Assembly: GCA_937931645.1 (NCBI GenBank)
Contig: CALHAR010000002.1
Span: 179,613-243,612, forward strand
From: an uncultured Alphaproteobacteria bacterium
Lineage (GTDB): Bacteria; Pseudomonadota; Alphaproteobacteria; Micavibrionales; Micavibrionaceae
Direction of reading: 5' to 3'
Length of the DNA: 64,000 nucleotides
Position 1 is the first letter of the stretch. Every line of letters starts with the position of its first letter. A program made the position numbers and the translations under genes. Of this stretch, positions 1 through 7,517 are shown one piece after another. The notes below the pieces were generated by a model. The model ran no database searches. It was not told the DNA's origin and saw nothing but the letters and a program-made list of their open reading frames with translations.

Positions 1-197
1 AAGTTTTTAAGAACGTCATAGCCATCCATATCAGGCAACATAAGATCTAAGATAATGATGTCATATTCGTAAATTTTACCAATCTCTAATCCATCTTCGC
101 CTAAATCAGCGGTATCAACGACGTACCCTTCTGATTTCAACATCAACTCGATTGATTTTGCTGTAGAACTGTCATCCTCGACTAATAAAACGCGCAT
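1..197 (-). CDS. ctrA: Cell-cycle response regulator CtrA, N-terminal part
   Basis: The 65 visible codons encode the start of an OmpR-type receiver domain. The protein opens [10 protein letters not shown] and carries the acidic pair D8/D9 and the phospho-acceptor D51 in the sequence [10 protein letters not shown]. The wording is that of alphaproteobacterial CtrA, the master regulator of cell division and flagellar genes. The start ATG at 195-197 has an AGGAG-type ribosome site about 8 bases upstream. The rest of the receiver and the winged-helix DNA-binding domain lie beyond the window edge. The gene diverges from fliI, and a TTAA-rich dyad sits in its promoter region, suggesting autoregulation. 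Its presumed kinase CckA is encoded at 46109. Confidence 0.93.
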   Translation of the reverse strand, partial: MRVLLVEDDSSTAKSIELMLKSEGYVVDTADLGEDGLEIGKIYEYDIIILDLMLPDMDGYDVLKN

Positions 198-228
198 TTC
201 TTTGCTCCTGTTTGCTTACTTGTACAAA

Positions 229-271
229 TTAACCTTTATTAATAAATGTTAACACAATTAACAAAGGTTAA
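229..271. promoter_or_regulatory. TTAA dyad, candidate CtrA operator between ctrA and fliI
   Basis: Five TTAA tetramers start at 229, 239, 249, 258 and 268, about one helical turn apart. The outer 15-base arms (229-243 and 257-271) are inverted copies with one mismatch. The centre is GTTAAC (248-253). TTAA pairs are the CtrA recognition element, but the usual spacing is N7 and here it is N6 or N5. Binding by CtrA is an inference. Confidence 0.6.
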
Positions 272-438
272 CAAAATAAATAATTATTTCTATTTTCCTT
301 CTGGCGTTGTTGCCGTGCTCCTAAGGTAGGTTTCCTAACTGTCGTTACTTGCGCCTAGACAGAAGAAAAATAGCAACAATTATGGTTTTTAGCTTCATAG
401 CAGTAGAAGGTGGGTGTTTTTCACGCTACAATATTAAT

Positions 439-1785
439 ATGGATAGATTAACTCAAAAAGCGTTGGCTGCGATTGAAAATACGCCTGATTATGAGGTTTT
501 TGGTCGTGTTACTAAGGTTTTAGGGCTTTTGGTTGAAATTGCTGGTTTTGGGCAAAACTTATCGATTGGCTCGATTGTACATTTACGTCCCAGTGTTGAC
601 CAAGATATTCCGTGTGAGGTGATTGGTTTTAAAGACAAGCGCGCCTTGTTAATGCCCTTTGGTGAATTGGAGGGGGTGGGGTTGGATTGCCCTGCGATTA
701 TTCAAGAAAGCGCGCCGACTATCTGCCCCGATGAAAGATGGTTGGGGCGGGTGATTAATGCAAGAGCCGAACCGATTGATGGTAAAGGGCCATTAATACA
801 AGGCGGCACGCCGATACCACTTCGTAATAAACCGCCTGCGCCACATTCACGGCAACGCGTGGGCGAACCGCTTGATTTAGGTGTGCGGGCAGTGAACAGC
901 TTTCTATCAACATGCCAAGGACAGAGAATGGGGATTTTCTCAGGCTCAGGTGTTGGTAAGTCCGTCGTTCTGTCAATGATGGCACGTTATACCGAGGCCG
1001 ATGTATCGGTGATTGGTTTGGTGGGAGAGCGTGGACGGGAGGTTCAAGAATTCTTAGAAGATGACTTAGGTGAGCTGGGCTTACAACGATCTGTCGTCAT
1101 TGTCGCAACAGGAGATGAGCCTGCCTTAATGCGGCGTCAGGCCGCATATACCACGATGGCAACGGCGGAATATTTTCGTGGGCAAGGTAAAAAGGTCTTA
1201 TGCCTGATGGATAGTGTGACTCGTTTTGCTATGGCGCAACGCGAGATTGGTTTATCCGCAGGGGAGCCGCCGACATCAAAAGGATATCCGCCAACAACCT
1301 TTGGCGAGTTAGCCCGATTATTAGAGCGTGCAGGCCCCGGCGCGCAAGGCGAGGGATCTATCACGGGATTATTTTCTGTTCTGGTCGAAGGTGATGACCA
1401 TAATGAGCCTATATCTGATGCGGTGCGAGGTATTATTGATGGGCATATTGTGATGGAGCGTAAGATTGCCGATCGTGGACGTTACCCTGCGATTAATGTT
1501 TTAAAATCTGTATCACGGTCTATGCCAAAATGTTTAAGCGATGAACAAAATGTACTGGTAAAAAAAGCAAAGAAAATTATCAGCCGTTATGAAGATATGG
1601 AGGAGCTGATTAAATTAGGCGCATATCGTAAGGGGAGTGATGGTGAAGTTGACGAAGCCATTTTACGTTACCCACGGTTAGAAGAATTTTTGGGGCAAGA
1701 TAAAGAAGAATCAACCTCGATTGAAGAAGGGTTTGAGCTGTTATCTCTATGTCTGGGCTTGCCCTATATCAGACAGGATAGTTAA
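439..1785 (+). CDS. fliI: Flagellar export ATPase FliI
   Basis: This is the F1-beta-like ATPase of the flagellar type III export apparatus, which acts with FliH and FliJ at the cytoplasmic face of the basal body. An N-terminal barrel domain (GRVTKVLGLLVE) is followed by Walker A GSGVGKS at about residues 169-175 and a conserved AGEPPTSKGYPPTTF segment. I chose the ATG at 439, giving 448 residues, the usual family length. The open frame extends to a TTG at 349, but those residues do not look like FliI, and no start has a strong ribosome site. The stop overlaps the fliJ start in TAATG, so the two are translationally coupled. Confidence 0.93.
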   Translation: MDRLTQKALAAIENTPDYEVFGRVTKVLGLLVEIAGFGQNLSIGSIVHLRPSVDQDIPCEVIGFKDKRALLMPFGELEGVGLDCPAIIQESAPTICPDERWLGRVINARAEPIDGKGPLIQGGTPIPLRNKPPAPHSRQRVGEPLDLGVRAVNSFLSTCQGQRMGIFSGSGVGKSVVLSMMARYTEADVSVIGLVGERGREVQEFLEDDLGELGLQRSVVIVATGDEPALMRRQAAYTTMATAEYFRGQGKKVLCLMDSVTRFAMAQREIGLSAGEPPTSKGYPPTTFGELARLLERAGPGAQGEGSITGLFSVLVEGDDHNEPISDAVRGIIDGHIVMERKIADRGRYPAINVLKSVSRSMPKCLSDEQNVLVKKAKKIISRYEDMEELIKLGAYRKGSDGEVDEAILRYPRLEEFLGQDKEESTSIEEGFELLSLCLGLPYIRQDS

Positions 1786-2210
1786 TGGCAGATCTTGAAG
1801 CGCTTATTCGGTTACGCCGTCATACAGTTGAAGAAAAACAAAAGGTACTTGCCGATATTTTTCGGCAAATGGAAGCCATAGAAAACCGCAAAGCAGAATT
1901 GTTAGAGCGTTTAAGCGCGGAGCGTAAAGCGCTGGACGAAGATTCTAATTTAGAAACACGTGAATATTATGGACGGTTTGAAGGTGTTATTCGCGGTAAT
2001 GTTGAACAACTTGAGGTACAGGCCGCGCAATTAGAAGGACGGTTGCAGGCCGCGCAAGAAGATGTGCGCGCCGCTTTTGCCAACATGAAACGTGTTGAAA
2101 TTGTTCATGAACGCCGTGAAGAAGAAGAGGCGAAAGAGGTAAAAGACAAAGAATCACAAAGTCTTGATGAGATTGCTATTGAAGGCTTCAGACGTAAGGA
2201 GGAGTTTTAG
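1785..2210 (+). CDS. fliJ: Flagellar export chaperone FliJ
   Basis: The 141-residue product is predicted to be nearly all alpha-helical coiled coil, rich in Glu, Arg and Ala. FliJ is a general soluble component of flagellar export that associates with the FliI ATPase ring. The identification rests on size, coiled-coil composition and position directly after fliI with a one-base overlap; the FliJ family is poorly conserved in sequence. A run of T follows the stop, and the next gene converges only 21 bases away. Confidence 0.85.
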   Translation: MADLEALIRLRRHTVEEKQKVLADIFRQMEAIENRKAELLERLSAERKALDEDSNLETREYYGRFEGVIRGNVEQLEVQAAQLEGRLQAAQEDVRAAFANMKRVEIVHERREEEEAKEVKDKESQSLDEIAIEGFRRKEEF

Positions 2211-2231
2211 TTTTTTTTTCGACCTTAAAAT

Positions 2232-4529
2232 CTAAACATGTACCCCGAGTTGCTCTTGGTTTTGAAGAACGTGAACCCAGTTGTTTGTTGAGCCTTGAAA
2301 ATTAAGCTCACCTGTTAAATCGGCTTGACTTAAGGCGTTGGTATAAGACTGGCGAATAGTTTGTTGCATAGGTTCACTGAAAGAGTTTTGCGTACGCACA
2401 ATCAAATCAAGTCTTTTACCATTTACCAAGCCATCAATTTGCACGTCCCCCATGCGTGATAAGTTAAGGTCAAAGATAAAACGTGTTTGACCATTTTCGT
2501 TTTCTTCTTGCTGTTGGCTTTGGTTTTGATGGTAGGTGTAGAGTGTTATTTTATGGATTTCACCTTCCCAAAACATAGGTAGGGGAACGGCGCGCCAATC
2601 ACTTTGTATCGCGGCTTCTGGTGCACGAGCGAGAGATGAGTCTTGTGTTAAACCGCTTAAGATACTGCTACGGCCAGCTTGTTGAAGTAGATTTTTTTTA
2701 TCCCCGAGCAGAATGTCAAAGTTTCCAGATTGAACGGCGGCAATAAAAACGTTAGCGGCAGCGGCAATTTGTACAGGGCTAGCGGCATTGGGGAGTGCGC
2801 GCGTTAAAGAGGCCGCGGCCTGTGGGCTGAGTTGTTGTAGAGCACTGTAAAGTTCATTGATGGCAGGCCATTGAAAGCCTTGCAGTAAAGGATTGTTAAA
2901 AGTTTGTGCGACAACAGGCGATAGTTGTGCGGCGATAGGGATGCCGCTTCTAGGAATGATTTGTAACTGACTGCCTAATTGAAGATTGGTGTTTGGCGTT
3001 TGTAAAATAAAACTTTGAGGAAGAGCACCGCCAAGTCCTTGTACTGTTATGAGTGGTAATCCTTGCGGGGTGAAGCCTGTGACTTGCGCGTTGATAGAGA
3101 TAGCGGTATTTGCACCAAGCAAGGGGGGTGTAAATGGTGTTGCCGCAGGAATAGGAGAGGGTGGCGGTAGGTTACCAACGGGCGGCGGAGTGAGGGTTGT
3201 ATTTGGAGGTGTCACTCGTATGATTTGAATATCAATCTGACCAAGGCGAGGGAAGTTAGCCTGCGTTGGGTTTGAGGGGTTAAAGCTAATGGGTGTTAAA
3301 GTTCCTACTTGCGGTGTCGCAAGTGTGGGGTTTACTGCGCCTGTAGTTGTTGTTTGTGGAGCTGTGATATTTGTCGCTAAGGCGGTTGTTGCATTAATGG
3401 ATGATGTTTGAGCAACGGTTAAAGGTTGCGCCGTATTTAAAATATTAGGCTGTAATAATGTTGTTGGTTGTGATGCAGGTTGTGGTATCACAGTTTGCAG
3501 TTGTGATGCAGGCTGTAACTGTGTTTGGAGCTGTGGTTGAGTTTGAGAAATAAGGTTATTGTTTAAAAAGTTTTGCGCCGTGTTTTGTAGAGTATTTTGT
3601 GTTGCGTTTTGCGGTGTTTGGACGAGTAAACTGTTGGATATGATGTTTGTTTGTAGAACGGCAATATTATTTGTTGTTTGTAACAAAGGTGTCTGCGTTA
3701 TGCTTGTTGTAATGCTCTGTGTCAGAAGATTGCTGGTGAAGGCCGTTCTGTTAATAGTATTACTGATAGGTTGCGGGAGCGTATTAATAAACTCTCGTGC
3801 GATATTTTGTGCCTGTGCAGGCGCTGTAGAAATTAAACGAAAAATACTTTCAGGTGTAATGTTATTTCGTGATGTTGTTAGCGCGGCCGTATTTTGTAGT
3901 GTCTCCGTCGTGACATTACCTTGTAAAATGGGAGGAGCCGTTTGTGGTGTAATATTTCGCGCCGCTTGAGGTAAGTTTGCTGTATTAGGATTGTTTGTTT
4001 GTGGCGCTTGATTGTTGGGCGAAGCTTGACTAGGCGTTGCTTGATTGGTTGTTGTTTGAGCTTGAGCTTGAGCAGGCGGGGCTTGCGTATTATTAGGCGC
4101 TGTTACTCTTGTTGCCAAACCAGCCGGAGGTTGCGCCGGAGCAGGTTGTGTTTGTGGTGCATTTTGTCCTGAAGCTTGTTGTGTATTTGGTCGTGTGTTT
4201 TGTGGCTGTGGTGTGGGATCAGTTCGAATTGTTGCTTGGCGCACCTGCGTGTTTTCTCGGTTATTAGCAGGGATATCAATTTCAACCCTTTGTCCAACTT
4301 GTGGTTGTCTGTTGCCTTGTACCCGTACGTCAACATTTCCTTGTGGTGTTTCAATACGCACGCTGTTGTTGGCTTGGTTTTGTGATGTGATTTGGCCTTC
4401 TAACCTAACGGCGCGGGCTGAATTTTGTAGGGCGTCAGGCAAGTTAATAATTTGAACGGTTTGTCCGCCATTACCAGTGGCACCCCGAATGGCACCCTGC
4501 ACGGGGGATGTAATTCCTGTACTGCTCAT
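2232..4529 (-). CDS. FliK-like protein with long Gln/Asn/Pro/Thr linker
   Basis: This is a 765-residue protein. A compact N-terminal segment (about 1-110, with VQIINLPDAL) is followed by some 350 residues dominated by Gln, Asn, Pro, Thr and Ala. The C-terminal region (about 560-765) ends in a small domain reading FIFDLNLSRMGDVQIDGLV, then an acidic/polar strand and a helix. That layout resembles the Flg_hook C-terminal domain of FliK, in which a beta strand with LxLG-like spacing is followed by a helix. A canonical fliK lies at 23896, so this would be a second, divergent member. It stands beside fliJ and flhG/flhF. The function is inferred: hook-length control or an export-switch role. There is no signal peptide. 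Confidence 0.6.
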   Translation of the reverse strand: MSSTGITSPVQGAIRGATGNGGQTVQIINLPDALQNSARAVRLEGQITSQNQANNSVRIETPQGNVDVRVQGNRQPQVGQRVEIDIPANNRENTQVRQATIRTDPTPQPQNTRPNTQQASGQNAPQTQPAPAQPPAGLATRVTAPNNTQAPPAQAQAQTTTNQATPSQASPNNQAPQTNNPNTANLPQAARNITPQTAPPILQGNVTTETLQNTAALTTSRNNITPESIFRLISTAPAQAQNIAREFINTLPQPISNTINRTAFTSNLLTQSITTSITQTPLLQTTNNIAVLQTNIISNSLLVQTPQNATQNTLQNTAQNFLNNNLISQTQPQLQTQLQPASQLQTVIPQPASQPTTLLQPNILNTAQPLTVAQTSSINATTALATNITAPQTTTTGAVNPTLATPQVGTLTPISFNPSNPTQANFPRLGQIDIQIIRVTPPNTTLTPPPVGNLPPPSPIPAATPFTPPLLGANTAISINAQVTGFTPQGLPLITVQGLGGALPQSFILQTPNTNLQLGSQLQIIPRSGIPIAAQLSPVVAQTFNNPLLQGFQWPAINELYSALQQLSPQAAASLTRALPNAASPVQIAAAANVFIAAVQSGNFDILLGDKKNLLQQAGRSSILSGLTQDSSLARAPEAAIQSDWRAVPLPMFWEGEIHKITLYTYHQNQSQQQEENENGQTRFIFDLNLSRMGDVQIDGLVNGKRLDLIVRTQNSFSEPMQQTIRQSYTNALSQADLTGELNFQGSTNNWVHVLQNQEQLGVHV

Positions 4530-4620
4530 TTGTGTACCTGCGTCATGACATCATTATTATGCCATAAATTTATTAAAGAAAGCGCAATAAATGAAATTAA
4601 ACGGCTATAAAACTGTTGTT

Positions 4621-5463
4621 TTAAGCGCGGGCGGCTTTTTTACGCTCTGCTAAATCACGAATTATGATTTTTGCAATGCTTTCAACATCTTCGGCGGCAT
4701 CACTGTTTGGTGAGCGTGTTAAAATTGGACTTTGATGACGAATTGTTGCTTTTACTTTTTTGTCATATCTAACCATACCTATTAAAGGCGGTTTTAGGCG
4801 AAGGAAATTTTCACAAGCCTTTAGAAGTGTTTTATAAGTTTTTTCACCCTCTGTCGTGGAGGTAGCTTGATTGACGATAACGCCAACATTTTTGGACATG
4901 CCTGCCGCACTGCCGAGCTTAATAAAGGCGTAAGCATCGGTGAGGGAGGTTGGCTCATCCGTTGTAACAAGTAAGGTACGAATAGCAGAAGCAGAGAGCA
5001 TACGCACGGTACGATCAACACCCGCGCCAAGATCAAGGATAACAACATCATATTCTGTGGCGATATCGACCAGTTGGTCACGAAGCATGGTTAAGCGTTG
5101 TGACGGTAGGGCGGAAAGAGAGGCCTGTCCAGAGCGTCCAGCAACAATATCAAACCCCCCTTCTTTATAAGGTTGAATGACTTTATCAATACTAAGGCGG
5201 CCACGAATAACGTCGTTTAAATCACGTTTTGGCATCAGACCAAGTTGAACATCAATATTTGCTAAGCCCAAATCTCCATCAAAAAGCAGGACTTTCTTGC
5301 CTGCTTTGGCGAGGGCATGGGAAAGGGTAATGGAAAACCACGTTTTACCAACGCCGCCTTTACCACTGGCAACGGCGATAACATTGACACCACGACGGAA
5401 ACCATGTTGTCCCGTTTTATTGATATCTTTCGATAGTTTTTTCTTGGCTGACGCGTCAGACAT
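4621..5463 (-). CDS. flhG: MinD/ParA-like ATPase FlhG
   Basis: The protein is a deviant Walker A P-loop ATPase. It has KGGVGKTWFS near residue 40, the DGDLGLANIDVQLGL motif typical of FlhG/YlxH/FleN, and DLGAGVD as the Walker B equivalent. FlhG works with the GTPase FlhF to set flagellar number and position. The gene follows flhF by 4 bases, and its AGGA ribosome site overlaps the flhF stop, indicating coupling. A basic N-terminus (about 20 residues, KKKLSKDINKTGQ) precedes the fold, as in FlhG proteins that stimulate FlhF. The length of 280 residues is normal. Confidence 0.88.
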   Translation of the reverse strand: MSDASAKKKLSKDINKTGQHGFRRGVNVIAVASGKGGVGKTWFSITLSHALAKAGKKVLLFDGDLGLANIDVQLGLMPKRDLNDVIRGRLSIDKVIQPYKEGGFDIVAGRSGQASLSALPSQRLTMLRDQLVDIATEYDVVILDLGAGVDRTVRMLSASAIRTLLVTTDEPTSLTDAYAFIKLGSAAGMSKNVGVIVNQATSTTEGEKTYKTLLKACENFLRLKPPLIGMVRYDKKVKATIRHQSPILTRSPNSDAAEDVESIAKIIIRDLAERKKAARA

Positions 5464-5467
5464 TTAT

Positions 5468-6496
5468 TTATCCTGTTTTCTGACTCTGATTCTGAGTCCG
5501 TTGTATTTTCGCTCCTTCTGCCCGCGGCATCAAGAGCTGAGTTAATCTTTTTGACGTTAATTGGGATAACCCATCCGCGACACGCGCCGTTCCACTGACA
5601 TCTGCAAATGTTAGGCCACCTTTGTAAGCGGCGGCAAGTAAGCTTCCCAAACGACGGGAAACGTCAATGCGGGTTGGAATAAAACGTTGTGCACCAAGGG
5701 AGGCAAATATTTGCGCGGTTTCCCCTGCTTCATCGGCATGCATATTGGCAGGTAGAACCAAAATAGATTCCATATCAACGGCGCTAATGAATTTGGCCAA
5801 TGCTTTTATGCTGCCTGTGTCAAAGGGGTTTGTCCCTGCGGTATCAATAATAACTTGGTCAAAGTTTTTGGTCTCTAAGATACTTTCTTTTAACGCGGTT
5901 GAGGATTTAGCAATTTTTAGCTCAATATCCATCAAGGTGGTGAATGCGTTAAGTTGTTCTACACCGCCTGCGCGCTGTGAATCCGTAGAAATAACGGCGA
6001 CGTTCAGGCCGTTCATCGCGCCGCGCGCCGCCATCTTTGCTACGGCTAATGTTTTCCCTGCCCCTGGTGGGCCGATCATCACAAAAGGTGTTTTGGAGGC
6101 GGTCGTCGGAAGGTGATTAAATTTAAATAAACTTTCAATGGCGGCGAGCATAGCCAAGCGTGGCTCATCAATACCAAGAACTGCGGCGTGAGACACAACT
6201 TGCTCTAATATTTCTTCGGGGACGGCATGACGTAAGAGTGTTTCGGTGACTTCCTCAATCACCATGGCTTCATTGTCATCATCTTCGTAGAGCCAGTTTT
6301 CTGAAGCTTCGGGTTCTTCATCACGCTGTGCGTAATAGCCCTCGCGCTCAATCGCCGCGGTGATTTGCACTTGACGACCCCCCACCGCATTTTTTTCTTC
6401 ATGCGTGGCTACAATAATTGCATCTTCGCCTAGCTCTTCACGAACCATCTGCATTGCTTCTTTCGTATTTTTGGCCGTAAAGGACTTGAGCCGCAT
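5468..6496 (-). CDS. flhF: Flagellar SRP-like GTPase FlhF
   Basis: FlhF is an SRP-family GTPase that fixes the site of flagellar assembly at the pole. The N-terminus (MRLKSFTAKNTKEAMQMVRE) is the typical B domain. The G domain begins near residue 140 with P-loop GPPGAGKT, then STDSQRAGG and DTAG. The ending is basic and glutamine rich. At 342 residues it is on the short side because the linker between B and NG domains is short. No strong ribosome site precedes the start. An inverted repeat and a DnaA-box-like palindrome lie upstream. Confidence 0.9.
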   Translation of the reverse strand: MRLKSFTAKNTKEAMQMVREELGEDAIIVATHEEKNAVGGRQVQITAAIEREGYYAQRDEEPEASENWLYEDDDNEAMVIEEVTETLLRHAVPEEILEQVVSHAAVLGIDEPRLAMLAAIESLFKFNHLPTTASKTPFVMIGPPGAGKTLAVAKMAARGAMNGLNVAVISTDSQRAGGVEQLNAFTTLMDIELKIAKSSTALKESILETKNFDQVIIDTAGTNPFDTGSIKALAKFISAVDMESILVLPANMHADEAGETAQIFASLGAQRFIPTRIDVSRRLGSLLAAAYKGGLTFADVSGTARVADGLSQLTSKRLTQLLMPRAEGAKIQRTQNQSQKTG

Positions 6497-6535
6497 GGGA
6501 TTCTAACCGATTCATTTCAACATAGTATAAACGTT

Positions 6536-6550
6536 GGCGATTCACTCGCC
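6536..6550. promoter_or_regulatory. Inverted repeat upstream of flhF
   Basis: The sequence GGCGA-N5-TCGCC is a perfect 5-base dyad about 40-55 bases before the flhF start. Its position fits an operator near a promoter, but no binding protein can be named and chance is possible. Confidence 0.25.
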
Positions 6551-6590
6551 CAGCAAAATATAGTGCATTATGGAGTATAACACACATAAA

Positions 6591-6610
6591 TGTCCACAAG
6601 CTGTGGATAA
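6591..6610. promoter_or_regulatory. DnaA-box-like palindrome
   Basis: The plus strand has TCCACA-AGC-TGTGGA (6593-6607), a perfect 6-base dyad. The right half continues to TGTGGATAA (6602-6610), the exact complement of the consensus DnaA box TTATCCACA. The element sits between the DMT transporter gene and flhF. Confidence 0.45.
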
Positions 6611-6618
6611 GTTATTTG

Positions 6619-7512
6619 TTATTTTTGTTTTGCATCAAGATATAACATGGTGCCACTAATTAAGATGATCGCACTCCCTAATGTTGCCCATATATCTGGA
6701 GTTTCATTAAAAATTAACCATCCGTAAAAGGCTACCCATAACAATATTGTAAACTGTCCGATAGCGAGGGTTGCAACATGTTTACTATGGTTGGCGGTGA
6801 AGGAAGCAATGTTACCTATAAATATTAAAAGCCCCGCTAAAACCATAAGCAACATTATTTCTATAGTAGGAAATATCATAATATCTTCTAAAAAAGGGAT
6901 AGAGGCGATAGTGATACCAATACTGGAATAGAATATGAGACCGAAAAGGTCATTTTGAGCAGTTGATTTTTTTATAAGGATGTAGCGGGCACTCATACAA
7001 GTAACATTAAGGAAGCCACCTAATATTCCTAAAACATTGTAATCAAAGCTGTTTTGATTGAAGATTATATTCCACGCTTGAAATGTTATAAGTGTGGCAA
7101 GAATACCTAGTAATAAAGCGGTTACTTGGTATTTTGATATTGATTCATTAAGAAATATTTTTGCTAAAACGGTTGTTAAGGCAGGGCGTAACAGAATAAT
7201 AATGAATAACTCAATAAGAGGGAGGTGGAGAACAGCAAAGTAAAACCCTAACATGCCGACAGTTCCTAAAAGAGCACAGTAGAATGTTGGTTTTCTATTT
7301 GTAGCAAAAAATACATCTAATTTTCTTTGTGAGATAATGTAAAGTATGGTGAAGAAAGCGCAAGATAGTTGAATAAAAATAGCACTCATGCCAAAACCGA
7401 TAGAGTGTCCTGATACTTTACTCAGAACGTCGTGTGTTCCAAAGCAGAAAAATGCAAAGCAGGATAATAAAAGTACTTGAAAGGTACTTAAAGATTGAAG
7501 GTCAAGTTTCAT
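6619..7512 (-). CDS. EamA/DMT-family membrane transporter
   Basis: This 297-residue protein is almost entirely hydrophobic, with about ten membrane segments arranged as two five-helix halves, the plan of EamA-type drug/metabolite exporters. The N-terminal half has FGTHDVLSK after the first helix, and the second half ends LWVAFYGWLIFNETPDIWATLGSAIILISG, split here only for reference as FNETPDIWA near residue 270. The substrate is unknown. The gene starts 5 bases after the flhA stop and looks more A+T-rich than its neighbours. It has no known flagellar role, so it may be a later insertion into the flhA-flhF-flhG operon. Confidence 0.8.
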   Translation of the reverse strand: MKLDLQSLSTFQVLLLSCFAFFCFGTHDVLSKVSGHSIGFGMSAIFIQLSCAFFTILYIISQRKLDVFFATNRKPTFYCALLGTVGMLGFYFAVLHLPLIELFIIILLRPALTTVLAKIFLNESISKYQVTALLLGILATLITFQAWNIIFNQNSFDYNVLGILGGFLNVTCMSARYILIKKSTAQNDLFGLIFYSSIGITIASIPFLEDIMIFPTIEIMLLMVLAGLLIFIGNIASFTANHSKHVATLAIGQFTILLWVAFYGWLIFNETPDIWATLGSAIILISGTMLYLDAKQK

Positions 7513-7517
7513 TACTT

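Noticed and set aside
3559..3969. 136-residue open frame on the plus strand
   Set aside because: It is antisense to the repetitive Gln/Thr linker of the FliK-like gene; Cys/Val-rich wording is a shadow of its codons.
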